From positions 1-64,000 of the forward strand of contig NZ_JASPJX010000011.1 of assembly GCF_030232585.1 (NCBI RefSeq): a stretch of 64,000 nucleotides of DNA. The letters are read 5' to 3'. Both the position numbers and the translations under genes were made by a program. This DNA is from Corynebacterium sp. MSK008 (GTDB taxonomy: Bacteria > Actinomycetota > Actinomycetes > Mycobacteriales > Mycobacteriaceae). This document shows, in pieces, positions 42,507-56,149 of the stretch. Under the pieces are notes generated by a model. It worked only from the letters and a program-made list of their open reading frames with translations, had not been told where the DNA came from and did not search any database. Positions within the stretch are counted from its first letter, which is position 1. Each line of letters opens with the position of its first letter.

Positions 42507-44060
42507 TTACTCCCACTCGATGGTGGCCGGCGGCTTGGAGGTCACGTCGAGCACCACACGGTTGACGTCGGCCACCTCGTTGGTGATGCGGGTGGAGATG
42601 ACCTCGAGGGTCTCGTACGGGATGCGCACCCAGTCCGCAGTCATCGCGTCCTCGGAGGCGACCGGTCGCAGCACGATCGGGTGGCCGTAGGTGCGGCCGT
42701 CGCCCTGCACGCCCACGGAGCGCACGTCGGCGAGCAGCACGACCGGGCACTGCCAGATCTGCTCGTCCAGGCCGGCCTTGGTCAGCTCCTCGCGGGCGAT
42801 CGCGTCGGCGGCGCGCAGGGTCTCCAGGCGCTCCTCGGTGACCTCGCCGATGATGCGGATGCCTAGGCCCGGGCCCGGGAACGGCTGGCGGTTCACAATC
42901 ACCTCGGGCAGGCCCAGCTCGCGGCCGACGGCGCGGACCTCGTCCTTGAACAGCAGACGCAGCGGCTCAACGAGCTCAAACTCGACGTCGTCCGGCAGGC
43001 CGCCGACATTGTGGTGGCTCTTGATGTTGGCGGTGCCGGTGCCGCCGCCGGACTCCACCACGTCCGGGTACAGGGTGCCCTGGACCAGGTAGTCCACCTG
43101 CTGGCCCTCCAGCACGCCGGCAACCGCGCGCTCGAAGGAGCGGATGAACTCCGCGCCGATGGCCTTACGCTTCGCCTCCGGCTCGGTCACGCCGGCGAGC
43201 TTGTCCAAGAATGCCTGGCGCTCGTCCACGGTGACCAGCTTTGCGCCGGTGGCGGCCACGAAGTCGGTCTCCACCTGCTCGCGCTCGCCCTGGCGCAGCA
43301 GGCCGTGGTCCACGAACACGCAGGTCAGACGGTCGCCAATGGCGCGCTGCACGAGCGCCGCCGCGACGGCGGAGTCCACGCCGCCGGACAGGCCACAGAT
43401 CGCACGTCCCTCGCCGACCTGCTCGCGCACGTCCGCGATCAGCTGCTCGGCGATGTTGGAGGCGGTCCAGTTCTGCTCCAGGCCGGCAATCTCGGTGAGG
43501 AAGCGGGTGAGCACCTCCTGGCCGTGCGGGGAGTGCATGACCTCCGGGTGGTACTGCACGCCGGCGAGCTTGCGGGAGACGTCCTCAAATGCGGCCACGG
43601 GCGCGCCCGGCGTAGACGCAGTGACCTCGAAGCCCTCCGGCGCCTGCGTGACGGAGTCGCCGTGGGACATCCACACCGGGTGCTCTTCTGAGAGGCCGGC
43701 GTGGAGCACGCCACCGTCGACACGCATCTGCGTGCGGCCGTACTCGCGCGCACCGGTCTTGGCCACCTCGCCGCCGAGCGCGCGGGTCATGATCTGGAAG
43801 CCGTAGCAGATGCCGAAGATCGGCAGGTCCAGCTCGAAGATCTCTTGGTCGAGCTGCGGCGCGCCCTCTTCGTACACGGACGACGGGCCGCCGGAGAGGA
43901 TCAGGGCCTGCGGGTTTTTCTCGCGGACTTCAGCGGCGGTGATGGTGGAGGGAACCACCTCGGAGAACACGTTCGCCTCGCGGACACGGCGGGCGATCAG
44001 CTGCGCGTACTGCGCGCCGAAATCGAGGACAAGGACTGGGCGGGCTTGCGGAGTATTCAC
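42507..44060 (-). CDS. guaA: GMP synthase (glutamine-hydrolysing)
   Basis: A 517-residue GuaA from the GTG at 44060. It aminates XMP to GMP. The class I amidotransferase domain has the active-site cysteine in GICYGFQ and the ATP-pyrophosphatase P-loop is [10 protein letters not shown]. The C-terminal dimerisation domain ends PATIEWE. A TACGAT -10 box ends 8 nt before the GTG, consistent with a leaderless mRNA. In other corynebacteria guaA is near guaB2, as here. Confidence 0.95.
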   Translation of the reverse strand: MNTPQARPVLVLDFGAQYAQLIARRVREANVFSEVVPSTITAAEVREKNPQALILSGGPSSVYEEGAPQLDQEIFELDLPIFGICYGFQIMTRALGGEVAKTGAREYGRTQMRVDGGVLHAGLSEEHPVWMSHGDSVTQAPEGFEVTASTPGAPVAAFEDVSRKLAGVQYHPEVMHSPHGQEVLTRFLTEIAGLEQNWTASNIAEQLIADVREQVGEGRAICGLSGGVDSAVAAALVQRAIGDRLTCVFVDHGLLRQGEREQVETDFVAATGAKLVTVDERQAFLDKLAGVTEPEAKRKAIGAEFIRSFERAVAGVLEGQQVDYLVQGTLYPDVVESGGGTGTANIKSHHNVGGLPDDVEFELVEPLRLLFKDEVRAVGRELGLPEVIVNRQPFPGPGLGIRIIGEVTEERLETLRAADAIAREELTKAGLDEQIWQCPVVLLADVRSVGVQGDGRTYGHPIVLRPVASEDAMTADWVRIPYETLEVISTRITNEVADVNRVVLDVTSKPPATIEWE

Positions 44061-44068
44061 AGGCCTAG

Positions 44069-44074
44069 ATCGTA
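44069..44074 (-). promoter_or_regulatory. -10 box of guaA
   Basis: TACGAT on the minus strand ends 8 nt before the GTG start; no ribosome site is visible. Confidence 0.45.
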
Positions 44075-44181
44075 GTCGATCCCGCGCGAGACCCAACTGC
44101 CTGTGCGCCGCCATGGAAAACCCCAGAATGACCTGCATGACATTGCGTGCCCCCGCGCCGGCGTGGCCGAGGACAAAGGAA

Positions 44182-44222
44182 AGCCGCGCGGGTGGCGCCG
44201 GAAGGGCACCACCCGCGCGGCT
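44182..44222 (-). terminator. Terminator after the PAS-domain gene
   Basis: AGCCGCGCGGGTGG and CCACCCGCGCGGCT form a perfect 14-bp stem with a 13-nt loop just after the stop of the 44237 gene, followed on the minus strand by a U-rich TCCTTTGTCC stretch. Confidence 0.8.
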
Positions 44223-44236
44223 CGCGCGAAAAAGCG

Positions 44237-45541
44237 TTACTGAACAGCCGAGCTGAGGCGCTCCAGGGCGGCGCGCACCTCGTCGGTGGACGGCGCCTGC
44301 GCGAGCTTCTCAGAAGCCTGCTGCAGCTGGGCGATGGACTTGTCCGCGGCGGCCATCGCGTTGTTGACCTGCTCCACCAGCGGCATCACTTCGGCGCCCA
44401 TGGTGGACTCGTTGGTGTTCTGAGACCAGCGGCGGATCATCTCCAGCGGAATCTTGGTCAGCTCGGAAATGGAGTTGACCTTCAGCTCCACGCGGCGGCG
44501 GAAGGACGAGTGCAGGAAGACCGCGTCGTCCATCTCGCGCACGTCGACCTCGAGCGCGTCCACAAGCAAACGCATGGACTCGTCCGCGCCGGACTCGGTG
44601 GAAAACTGCGCGGTCTGCGCGGTGTGTAGACGCGCCAGGGCAATCGCCATGCGCGCGTTGGCGGTCTTGGCGTAGAGCTCCTCGGCCACCTCCTCCAGGG
44701 TGGCGGCGTTTTCGTCGATGATGCCGCGCATGGTCGCCCACACCTGCAGCGGTGCGAGCAGCAGCGTGCGCGAAGCACCCTCGGTGACCACGTTTTCCAT
44801 CTCCGCCTTCACGTCGTTGGTGACGGCGTTTTCCTCCACCAGGGTGGCGGAAGCCTTGCGCAGCTCGTCGGCCGCGTCCTGGATGGCGGTCTGGACGGAC
44901 ATGAACTGGTCCAGCTCGCTGTACAGCGCGCGGGCCGCGTCGTAGATGTCGCCCGAGCCTTCCGGCAGGGTGAAGCCGGCGTCCTCAAGCGCCTGCACCT
45001 CGGCCGGCAGGGCAGCCTGGATAAACGCGTCGTAGTCCGGCAGCAGCTCGCCGATCTTCTCCGCGCCCTTGACGGCGCGCTCGCGGCGGCCCACACCGTT
45101 GGCCTTCGCCTCGTGCTCGACCAGGTTCGCTTCCTGGTAGATCTGGCCCGCAGCCTCGAAGCGCTCCGTCATCGGGCGGGTGCGCACGGACAGGTAGCCG
45201 CCGTTGGGCAGCGGGGTCACGGTGGCGAGCACGTCGTAAGCCGAGCCGCTCTTGGCAAGGTTGCGCACGTACGCGGCAAAGGGGCGGCCATCCTCGATGG
45301 TGTCCCACATGAGCTTGAATGCGGCACCCGGCATCTCGTCGTTGCGGATGAGGTTGTGCGGCTTGCCGATCATCTCGTCCGCGTCGTACTGGGCGTACTT
45401 GATGAACACATCGTTGACATGCGTCATCACACCCTTCGCGTCAGTGACCGAGAAGAAGATGTCATTGACGTCGACTTCGTGGGAGGCACCCTCTGGTGCG
45501 TCGCGAAGAATGGTTACACGGCTAGGCATAGGCGTACTCAT
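44237..45541 (-). CDS. Cytoplasmic PAS-domain protein resembling Aer receptors
   Basis: A 434-residue protein with no membrane segments. The N-terminal PAS domain (about 26-130) has [32 protein letters not shown] and [14 protein letters not shown], a pattern of Aer-type aerotaxis sensors that bind FAD. The rest is long alpha-helical (about 135-434), with no HAMP or MCP signalling hairpin recognised. It is between guaA and guaB3 on the same strand. As corynebacteria are non-motile, a role in chemotaxis is unlikely; a redox or energy sensor is a guess. Confidence 0.65.
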   Translation of the reverse strand: MSTPMPSRVTILRDAPEGASHEVDVNDIFFSVTDAKGVMTHVNDVFIKYAQYDADEMIGKPHNLIRNDEMPGAAFKLMWDTIEDGRPFAAYVRNLAKSGSAYDVLATVTPLPNGGYLSVRTRPMTERFEAAGQIYQEANLVEHEAKANGVGRRERAVKGAEKIGELLPDYDAFIQAALPAEVQALEDAGFTLPEGSGDIYDAARALYSELDQFMSVQTAIQDAADELRKASATLVEENAVTNDVKAEMENVVTEGASRTLLLAPLQVWATMRGIIDENAATLEEVAEELYAKTANARMAIALARLHTAQTAQFSTESGADESMRLLVDALEVDVREMDDAVFLHSSFRRRVELKVNSISELTKIPLEMIRRWSQNTNESTMGAEVMPLVEQVNNAMAAADKSIAQLQQASEKLAQAPSTDEVRAALERLSSAVQ

Positions 45542-45549
45542 CCAATTTC

Positions 45550-46704
45550 TTAACTACGGATTGCCAGATCTGCTTTCTGAAAAGCTTTCACATCAGTATA
45601 ACCACACTTGGCCATGATTCTCTTCAGACCTCCGACAACATTGAGGCTGCCGTAGGGTTCACTCGACGGCCCGAAAAGCACCGTCTCCAGTGCGGTGGAG
45701 GTGCTGACACCCGGATCCTTGCTCACATCGCCGCGGGGGAAGCGGGGGTGTGCGGTCTGTGCCTCCCAGTACACACCGCCAGCGGCGGCGTCGGAAGCTT
45801 GCGCCAAGTTCCTGCCGAGCATCACCGCATCGGCCCCGCACGCGATAGCGAGGGCGATGCTGTCAGCGTCCCAGACGGGCACATCAGACAGCACGTGCAC
45901 GTAGCGCCCACCGGTCTCGTCCAGGTAGTCGCGACGGGCGGCAGCCACGTCCGCGATTGCGGTTGCAGACGGAACCTTCACCACGGTGCTGGCGTGGCCC
46001 GAGCCCACGATCACGCCGGCCACGCCGGAGCGCATCAGGTGGGTTGCCGTGGAGTAGTCGTAGACCCCACCCGCGATCACCGGCACGTCCAGTGAGCCGA
46101 CGAACTCCTTCAGGTTCAGCGGCTCGCCGCCCTGCTGCACGTGCTCGGCCGAGACGATGGAGCCCTGGATGAACAGGATCTCCGCACCCGCGGCGATGAC
46201 TACCGGTGCCAGCTCCCGCGCGTTCTGCGGGCTCACACGCACCGCAACAGTCACGCCGGAGTCGCGCACCTGCGCGATGCGCTCGGTGAGCAAATCAGTG
46301 TCGAGCTCCGCAGCGTGCAGCTCCTGCAGAGTGCGCACGGAGCGCTCGCCGGAATCGATGTACTCCTGGTACTCCTCCTTCGAGTCGAATGCCCAGGCGT
46401 CCTCACACGAGTCCGCAACCTTTTTCACCGCAGCCTCGAGGTCGGCGTGCCGGCCCCACAGCCCTTCGGCGTCGATCACGCCGAGACCGCCCTGCTTGCC
46501 CATCTCGATGACAAACTCGGGGCTGGCCAGCGCATCCGTCGGGTGGGACACGAGCGGGATGTCGAAGGTGTAGGCGTCGATATGCCAGCTCGTGTCCACA
46601 TCCTTGGAAGAACGGGTGCGGCGCTTCGGCACGATCGAAAGGTCGCCCAGGTCGTAGGCCCTGCGGGCCTCGCGGCCGAGGCCGATTTCCACGTAGTCGC
46701 GCAT
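45550..46704 (-). CDS. guaB3: GuaB3, IMP dehydrogenase family protein
   Basis: A 384-residue protein of the actinobacterial GuaB3 type, starting MRDYVEIGLGREARRAYDLGD. It lacks the CBS domains and the catalytic Cys loop (GSICTTR) of true IMP dehydrogenase, so the biochemical function is uncertain. It lies 8 bp downstream of guaB2, presumably in one operon. Start ATG 46704. Confidence 0.85.
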   Translation of the reverse strand: MRDYVEIGLGREARRAYDLGDLSIVPKRRTRSSKDVDTSWHIDAYTFDIPLVSHPTDALASPEFVIEMGKQGGLGVIDAEGLWGRHADLEAAVKKVADSCEDAWAFDSKEEYQEYIDSGERSVRTLQELHAAELDTDLLTERIAQVRDSGVTVAVRVSPQNARELAPVVIAAGAEILFIQGSIVSAEHVQQGGEPLNLKEFVGSLDVPVIAGGVYDYSTATHLMRSGVAGVIVGSGHASTVVKVPSATAIADVAAARRDYLDETGGRYVHVLSDVPVWDADSIALAIACGADAVMLGRNLAQASDAAAGGVYWEAQTAHPRFPRGDVSKDPGVSTSTALETVLFGPSSEPYGSLNVVGGLKRIMAKCGYTDVKAFQKADLAIRS

Positions 46705-46712
46705 CTCTCTCC

Positions 46713-48739
<2,027 letters not shown>

Positions 48740-48743
<4 letters not shown>

Positions 48744-49669
48744 GAGCTGCTGCCCACCGGCGGGTGGACGATCGGACCGCTGTTTGCGCCGCCGGAGACG
48801 CCGACGCCACCCTCAGCTGGCGGGTTCACCATCGTCGCCGGGTCGTTGACACGCAGCGACGGGTGCTCCTGCTCCGCACCGGTGCCCGCCGTCGGTGTTT
48901 CGCCGGTCGTGCCCTGACCCTGGGACGGCGCAGTGTTGCTCGCGGTCGCGCTCGGCCGCGGGCTCGACGGTGCCGACGGGTTCGCCTGCGTCGGCTGGGT
49001 GGCCTGCGGGGGCTGACCCGGGCCGCGCTGCGCCGGATCCTGCTGCGCCTGTGTCGGCTGCTGCGCCGGCGGCGCCGGGACTGCCGGGGCCTGCTCCGGA
49101 GCGGGCTGCTCGGTGCCGGCCTCCTTTGCCGGCACCGTGGTCGCCTCCGTGACCGTTTCGGTCACCGTGGCGGACGCGCCGTCCCTAGCCACGCGCCGCT
49201 CGCGCTCCTGCATAGTCGCCACCAGGCCGCGGGCCTGCTCCAGCAGGTCGCGGGCAGCAGCGGCATCGCCGCTTTCGCTGGCCATCTCAAGCTCGTCGAG
49301 GGTCGTGGCAAGCTCCACCACGGTGGTGTCCTCGTCCGCAGCGCCGCTGTCGAACAGGGCGGCACCGGTGCCGACGCACACCACAGTCGCCGCGGCCGCA
49401 CCGATCAAGCCGGACAGCCACGGGCTGACGCGGCGCTTCGCCTTCTCAGCGCGCTTCTCGTCCAACGAGGCGACGTCGCCAGCGGGCTGGGAATCTTCCA
49501 CGAACAGCTGCGGCGCCGGCGGCATCGGGCGGTCGACATCGGCCTTCAGCTCCAGCAGGGCGGCGGCGAGGGGGTCGTTGCCCGCCGAAGGATCGTCGCC
49601 AAGCATGAGCGCCTCAAAGAACGCATCGCTGTGCGCGAACTCCTCAAAATGATCGTCCTGCCGTGTCAT
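48740..49669 (-). CDS. rsdA: Anti-sigma-D factor RsdA
   Basis: A 309-residue single-pass membrane protein. A cytoplasmic N-terminal sigma-binding part (1-80) includes HFEEFAHSDAFFEALM; a membrane segment is at about 85-108 (WLSGLIGAAAATVVCVGTGA); the exterior part is Pro/Gln/Ala-rich. It sequesters SigD, and release presumably needs proteolysis, as shown for mycobacterial RsdA. It overlaps sigD by 4 bp (ATGA), the common sigma/anti-sigma pairing. Confidence 0.85.
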
Positions 49670-50241
49670 AACTCCGCTTGCCCTCCGTCCAGTTGCTTCC
49701 GCAGTTTGGACAGCGCACGGTGCTGTGCAACACGCACCGCACCCGGTGTGCTGCCCATGACTTCAGCCGTCTCCTCCGCGGACAGACCCACAAACACTCG
49801 CAGAATTACGATGTCGCGGGCCTTCTCATTTAATGAATCGAGCAAAGCCCTCGCAGCGTTACTCCCCGCCGACACCATCGCCGCGTCCTCGGGGGTGATT
49901 GTCGCCACTTCGGTGTCGGGGACCTCCTCCACCGGGCTAAGCTTGTCGCGCGCCATGGAGCGGTGCGCGTCTGCGACCTTGTTAAACGCGATGCCGTACA
50001 CGAACGCCATAAACGGCCGACCGGTATCGTTGTAGCGGTCGATGCTCGTCGCCACCGCCAGGCAGATCTCCTGGGCCACATCCTCGGGGGTAGGCATCCG
50101 CCCTCCCCCGATGCGCGCCCTGGCGTAGCGCAGCACGCGCGGGTGGATGATGGCGATGATGCGCTGCAGCGCCCGCCTGTCGCCCTGCGCAGCAGCGGGC
50201 ACCAAGCTCGCCAGCTCTGCGTCTTCATCGCCTGCAGCCAC
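49666..50241 (-). CDS. sigD: ECF sigma factor SigD
   Basis: A 191-residue group-IV sigma factor. Region 2 has PEDVAQEICLAVATSIDRYNDTGRPF and region 4 SAEETAEVMGSTPGAVRVAQHRALSKLR. The GTG at 50241 is preferred because a GGAGGAG ribosome site is correctly spaced for it, not for the ATG at 50247. In corynebacteria SigD controls cell-envelope (mycomembrane) genes. Coexpressed with rsdA; next to WhiB3-type gene as in mycobacteria. Confidence 0.85.
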   Translation of the reverse strand: MAAGDEDAELASLVPAAAQGDRRALQRIIAIIHPRVLRYARARIGGGRMPTPEDVAQEICLAVATSIDRYNDTGRPFMAFVYGIAFNKVADAHRSMARDKLSPVEEVPDTEVATITPEDAAMVSAGSNAARALLDSLNEKARDIVILRVFVGLSAEETAEVMGSTPGAVRVAQHRALSKLRKQLDGGQAEL

Positions 50242-50518
50242 GCGCATCTCCTCCCAACGTCTGTGAGTCTGCCCAAGTTTTCGCGTAACCCGTTCATCAT
50301 AAACGCAGTTGCCACTTTGTTTGCGCTACCGACCTTTTGCCAGGAATTCACCTGCCTGTAACCAGGGGCGTTGGCGCAGTAAGACTGGGGTATTTTCGCG
50401 CGGTTCGATTGCGCGACAGCAGGCTGTAACCGGGACGACACCAAACGTTAACCAGAGCAGTCCACACTCGTTGCCGGTTACACGTTTGAGGTACTTCCAC
50501 AAAGGAGCACTCCCGATT

Positions 50519-50830
50519 ATGTCTTTGCCGCACCAGCTTCCCGGACCCAACGCAGACTTCTGGGATTGGCAGCTACACAGCAAGTGCCGGGGGGAAGCCT
50601 CCGAAATCTTCTACCACCCCGACGGGGAGCGCGGCCGGGCGCGCACGCAGCGCGAAAACCGCGCCAAGGCCATCTGCTTCGAGTGCCCGGTACTTACCCA
50701 GTGCCGCGAGCACGCGCTGCGCGTCGCTGAGCCGTACGGCATCTGGGGCGGCCTGAGCGAATCCGAGCGCTCCGCCATCCTGCGCGGCACCGCCGGCGGC
50801 ATGAAGGTCGCCGCCGCGTCCGCCAAGTAG
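50519..50830 (+). CDS. whcB: WhiB-family [4Fe-4S] regulator (WhiB3/WhcB type)
   Basis: A 103-residue Wbl protein. Four cysteines (Cys23, Cys53, Cys56, Cys62) ligate the cluster and GIWGG (74-78) contacts the sigma factor. Assignment to the WhiB3/WhcB subgroup is by synteny: between sigD and groEL as in mycobacteria. ATG with AAAGGAGC ribosome site. Likely redox-responsive regulator of stress genes. Followed by a strong terminator. Confidence 0.8.
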   Translation: MSLPHQLPGPNADFWDWQLHSKCRGEASEIFYHPDGERGRARTQRENRAKAICFECPVLTQCREHALRVAEPYGIWGGLSESERSAILRGTAGGMKVAAASAK

Positions 50831-50841
50831 CACGGCACACG

Positions 50842-50869
50842 AAAAACGCCCCGGTTTCGGGGCGTTTTT
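50842..50869. terminator. Bidirectional terminator between whcB and groEL
   Basis: AAAAACGCCCC and GGGGCGTTTTT pair over 11 bp with a 6-nt loop; the stem supplies A- and U-runs on both strands. A GCYTATCGACG motif begins right after the stem (50870). Confidence 0.9.
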
Positions 50870-50899
50870 GCTTATCGACGAACCTTCGGCAATGCGCGT

Positions 50900-52812
<1,913 letters not shown>

Positions 52813-52910
52813 GATCAGCAACCTTTCATTGGTGAATGATTCAACAGTTCAGGTCTGAAGAGGCGCAGCCGTCGTCGCGGGTGAACAACTGTGCTTCACA
52901 CAACCTGCTT

Positions 52911-52935
52911 TGGCACTCTACCCCCGAGAGTGCCA
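52911..52935 (-). promoter_or_regulatory. CIRCE element upstream of groES
   Basis: TGGCACTC-N9-GAGTGCCA is a perfect 8-bp inverted repeat with the 9-nt spacing of CIRCE (consensus TTAGCACTC-N9-GAGTGCTAA), about 100 bp upstream of the groES start. HrcA repression is inferred; hrcA is not in the window. Confidence 0.85.
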
Positions 52936-52967
52936 GCCAACAACCACAGGCCGTGCAGCGGTGCGGT

Positions 52968-53417
52968 CTAGCGGTTGAGCACCGCGTTTCGCCACAGATC
53001 GAACTCCTCGGCGTTGTCGTCGCGATAGTTCTCCACCGCGCGGATCGCCTGAAGCACTTCCGCGATGGTGTCCTCATTGACGCTGCCGCCGTCGGCGGCG
53101 GTGAAGATCACCGGGCCGCACACCGCGCGGGTCGGGTCGGTGAGGAACTCCGGGTTGTCCGTCTCCGCGGTGTTGCGCGCCAGCGACGCCACCGGGTTCG
53201 GCTCCTGGCCCAGCTGGGCCGCGTCCGGGCGGAAGATCGCGTGGAAACGGTTGCCGTCCTGGTCGAAGGCGACATCGTCGAACTTCTCGGTCACGCCGCC
53301 GAGAATCTCTCGCACCGTGTCCTCGTCGAAGACGATGCGGCGGTAGGTCAGATCCGGGTTGACCAGGAACCCGAAACGTTCGCGGTCGGCCTGGTCCTGG
53401 TTGAACTGCTCGGTCAC
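52968..53417 (-). CDS. Conserved hypothetical protein
   Basis: A 149-residue soluble protein from a GTG at 53417 following an AAAGGAA site; homology-like pattern begins TEQFNQDQADRERFGFLV. No domain recognised. Rich in Asp and Asn. It is conserved in position between groES and tsaD in this genus as far as I can recall. Role unknown. Confidence 0.6.
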   Translation of the reverse strand: MTEQFNQDQADRERFGFLVNPDLTYRRIVFDEDTVREILGGVTEKFDDVAFDQDGNRFHAIFRPDAAQLGQEPNPVASLARNTAETDNPEFLTDPTRAVCGPVIFTAADGGSVNEDTIAEVLQAIRAVENYRDDNAEEFDLWRNAVLNR

Positions 53418-53484
53418 GGGGATTCCTTTCGTCGCAACGAACATGCAGGGCCCAAGCCTATCCGCATCCAGCACCTCGCGCTGG

Positions 53485-54534
53485 TTAAGAGTTTACGAGC
53501 GGGACCTCGACCTCCAGCGACGTGTCCGTGCCCACGCCCAGCCCGGACGGTGCGGCGCCTTCGTGGATGAGCTGGGCAGCCAGTGCCGCGATCATCACCC
53601 CGTTGTCCGTGCACAGGTTGAACCGCGGCACCCGCAGCTCAATACCGGCGGCCTCGCAGCGCTGCTGCGCCAGTTCCCGCAGCCTGCGATTGGCTGCCAC
53701 ACCGCCGCCGAGCAGCAGCGTGCGCGCGCCGGTGTCCTCGCAGGCCATCACGGCTTTCGCGGTGAGCACGTCGCACACCGCTTCTTGGAAGGACGCGCAG
53801 ACGTCCTCCAACGAGATCACGCGCCCGTCGCGCTCGGCGGCCTCGACGTGGCGGGCCACCGCGGTCTTCAGGCCCGAGAAGGAGAAGTTGTAGCGGTGCT
53901 CGCCGCGCAGGTCCTCGGCGCGCGACAACGCCCGCGGGAACTTCACCGCCTCCGGGTCGCCTTCGGCCGCGAGCTTGTCCACCACCGGCCCGCCGGGGTA
54001 GCCCAAGCCCAGCAGTCGGGCGACTTTGTCGTAGGCCTCGCCGGCGGCGTCGTCGAGCGTGGTGCCCAGCTCCCGCATCGGCTTGCCCACAGCCTCGACC
54101 TCGAGCAGCTGCGTGTGCCCGCCGGAGACCAGCAGCGCGACCGCGTGCGGCAGCGGCTCGCCGTCCAGGTTGGCCACCGCAACGTGGCCGCCCAAGTGGT
54201 TCACGCCGTAAAACGGCACGCCCCACGCCGCGGCGTACGCCTTGGCCGCGGACGCGCCGACCAGCAACGCGCCGGCCAGGCCCGGGCCGACGGTGGCGGC
54301 CACCGCGTCCGGTTTGTCGGTGCCAGCCTCCGCCAACGCCTTCTCCATCACCTGGGGCATCGCCTCCAGGTGAGCGCGCGAGGCAATCTCCGGCACGACC
54401 CCGCCGAAGCGGGCGTGCTGCTCCATCGAGGAGGCGACCACGTCGGCGAGGATGTCCATCGTGCCGTCGTCGTGCAACTCAACAATGCCCACGCCGGTTT
54501 CGTCGCACGAGGACTCGATGCCCAGCACAATCAT
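53485..54534 (-). CDS. tsaD: tRNA N6-threonylcarbamoyladenosine synthase TsaD
   Basis: A 349-residue ASKHA-fold enzyme (Kae1/YgjD) that transfers the threonylcarbamoyl group to A37 of ANN-decoding tRNAs. The metal-binding HxxxH is in NHLGGH near 115-120, and the N-terminus has the family signature [10 protein letters not shown]. From ATG 54534. It overlaps rimI by 4 bp, and TsaB and TsaE of the same pathway are upstream. Confidence 0.93.
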   Translation of the reverse strand: MIVLGIESSCDETGVGIVELHDDGTMDILADVVASSMEQHARFGGVVPEIASRAHLEAMPQVMEKALAEAGTDKPDAVAATVGPGLAGALLVGASAAKAYAAAWGVPFYGVNHLGGHVAVANLDGEPLPHAVALLVSGGHTQLLEVEAVGKPMRELGTTLDDAAGEAYDKVARLLGLGYPGGPVVDKLAAEGDPEAVKFPRALSRAEDLRGEHRYNFSFSGLKTAVARHVEAAERDGRVISLEDVCASFQEAVCDVLTAKAVMACEDTGARTLLLGGGVAANRRLRELAQQRCEAAGIELRVPRFNLCTDNGVMIAALAAQLIHEGAAPSGLGVGTDTSLEVEVPLVNS

Positions 54535-55007
54535 TGGTCTCGCCTTTCGCTCTTTCTCGGCCGCGTCATGGTGTACGCGTCCATGCCGGAGGCCTGATAG
54601 TAGTTCTTGCGCACGCCCGCGGTGAAAAACCCGAAGCTTTCGTACAGCCGGATCGCGGGCGTGTTGTCCACCCGCACCTCCAAAAAGCACGGCCCGTCCA
54701 ACAGGTCCACGGTGTGCATCATCTGGTCCATCAGCGCCCGGCCGAAGCCGTCGCCCTGCCGGGAGGGGTCGACGCCGATGGTGTGAATCTCAAACTCCGG
54801 GTCGTCTTTCGGCCCGAGCATGGCCAGGCCCGCAAACCCGACCAGCTCCTCGCCGTCGAAGGCGCCCAGGTAGAAGGTGTGGCGCGCGCCGATCTCGGAG
54901 CGGTACGCAGCCTCGGACCACGGGCTGTCGCCGGCGAAGAGCACCGCCTCGATCGCCGCGGCCGCCGAGGCGTCCGCGACGGTCAGCTCGCGGAAGGCGA
55001 CGCTCAT
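54531..55007 (-). CDS. rimI: Ribosomal-protein-S18-alanine N-acetyltransferase-like protein
   Basis: A 158-residue GNAT acetyltransferase from the ATG at 55007. The acetyl-CoA-binding P-loop is [11 protein letters not shown] near 95-105, and [20 protein letters not shown] is typical of RimI. It acetylates the N-terminus of ribosomal protein S18 in Escherichia coli; in this cluster it overlaps tsaD and tsaB, an arrangement common in actinobacteria. Confidence 0.88.
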   Translation of the reverse strand: MSVAFRELTVADASAAAAIEAVLFAGDSPWSEAAYRSEIGARHTFYLGAFDGEELVGFAGLAMLGPKDDPEFEIHTIGVDPSRQGDGFGRALMDQMMHTVDLLDGPCFLEVRVDNTPAIRLYESFGFFTAGVRKNYYQASGMDAYTMTRPRKSERRDQ

Positions 55008-55636
55008 GGCAGCGCCGGGGACTTCGGGGCCTGCTTCGGCGGCACCGCGTCGGGACGGCGCAGGTACAGCGGCACCAGCGGCTCCGGCTGCGCGTCCAGG
55101 TCGGCGGCTGCAACGAGGCCGGCAGGTGTTGGGGGTTGGTAGGTCACCCTTTGGGCGTCGATAGGCAAAAGCTCCACTAGCGACGACGGCACACTCACCA
55201 CGTCCACCGCGGGCGAGGAAAGATCCGCCGGCTTGCACACGTCCGGCCCCGCGACGCGCTTGCCGCTGGAGTAGCGCGCCCAGTACACCTCGCGGCGGCG
55301 CGCGTCGGTGACCACCAGCGCCTCCCCGCCGAGCGACGCGGCAACCGCGTCGTGCGTGCACACCCCATGCACCGGAATGGAAAGCGCCTGCCCCAGCGCC
55401 GACGCCGTGGACATGCCCACGCGCAGGCCGGTAAACGGCCCCGGGCCGCACCCGACCACAATCGCGCCCAGATCCGCGAACTCGACGCCCGCCTGACCCA
55501 ACAGGCGGGTGATCTCCGGCATGAGCGCCTCGTTGTGCGCGCGGGTGTCAACGGCCGTCTCCGCGAGCACACGGTCCCCGTCCACGATGCCTGCGACCAG
55601 GTCAGTCGTGGCGGTGTCCAGGGCAAGGACGAGCAT
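55004..55636 (-). CDS. tsaB: tRNA threonylcarbamoyladenosine biosynthesis protein TsaB
   Basis: A 210-residue protein of the TsaB (YeaZ) family: N-terminus LALDTATTDLVAGIV and GPGPFTGLRVGM near 65. It forms the TsaBDE complex with the two other products of this cluster. It overlaps rimI by 4 bp and shares one base with the stop of the upstream gene. One GCYTATCGACG copy (55156). Confidence 0.9.
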   Translation of the reverse strand: MLVLALDTATTDLVAGIVDGDRVLAETAVDTRAHNEALMPEITRLLGQAGVEFADLGAIVVGCGPGPFTGLRVGMSTASALGQALSIPVHGVCTHDAVAASLGGEALVVTDARRREVYWARYSSGKRVAGPDVCKPADLSSPAVDVVSVPSSLVELLPIDAQRVTYQPPTPAGLVAAADLDAQPEPLVPLYLRRPDAVPPKQAPKSPALP

Positions 55637-56139
55637 TACTGGCCCAACCCGAGGGTCCAGCGGCCCTGGTTCATGTGGAACGGCATCGCCGTGTTCAGCG
55701 GGAAGGACTCGGACTGCGGGACGGTGCAGATGTCCACCTTGTTCAGCTCCACGGCGTCGACCATGGGGGCCTCACCCTCCGCGCCCGGGATGAGCAGCAC
55801 GTAGCCCAGGTCGCCGCCGAGGTCCAGGTCCCCGGCGCTGATGCCGAAGGCCTCGAGCTTCGCGTCCACCAGCTCCTGCGGCTCGCCCGGGCACAAGGTG
55901 GTGTAGCCGAGGTAGCGCTCCGAGTCATAGATGCGCGCCGGGTCCACCAGCTGCGCGGCCACGGCGTCACCGCCCGGGCGGGTCTGCTGCAGCGAGCGCG
56001 ACAGGGAGTTCGTCGGCTCGACCTGTGCGAGCTCGTTGGACCGGGACTGCGGGATGAAGATGATCCCGGCCAGGAGCACGAGCCACAGCACAGCGGCGAG
56101 CACGACCCAGCGGCGGGACTGGCTAGTGAGGTTGAGCAT
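55636..56139 (-). CDS. Hypothetical membrane-anchored protein
   Basis: A 167-residue protein from ATG 56139. One membrane segment (about 11-29) is followed by an extracytoplasmic domain with RYLGYTTLCPGEPQE and LGYVLLIPGAEGEAP. The TAATG overlap with tsaB makes it part of the operon. No family recognised; likely envelope-associated. Confidence 0.6.
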   Translation of the reverse strand: MLNLTSQSRRWVVLAAVLWLVLLAGIIFIPQSRSNELAQVEPTNSLSRSLQQTRPGGDAVAAQLVDPARIYDSERYLGYTTLCPGEPQELVDAKLEAFGISAGDLDLGGDLGYVLLIPGAEGEAPMVDAVELNKVDICTVPQSESFPLNTAMPFHMNQGRWTLGLGQ

Positions 56140-56149
56140 GCGTGTAAGC

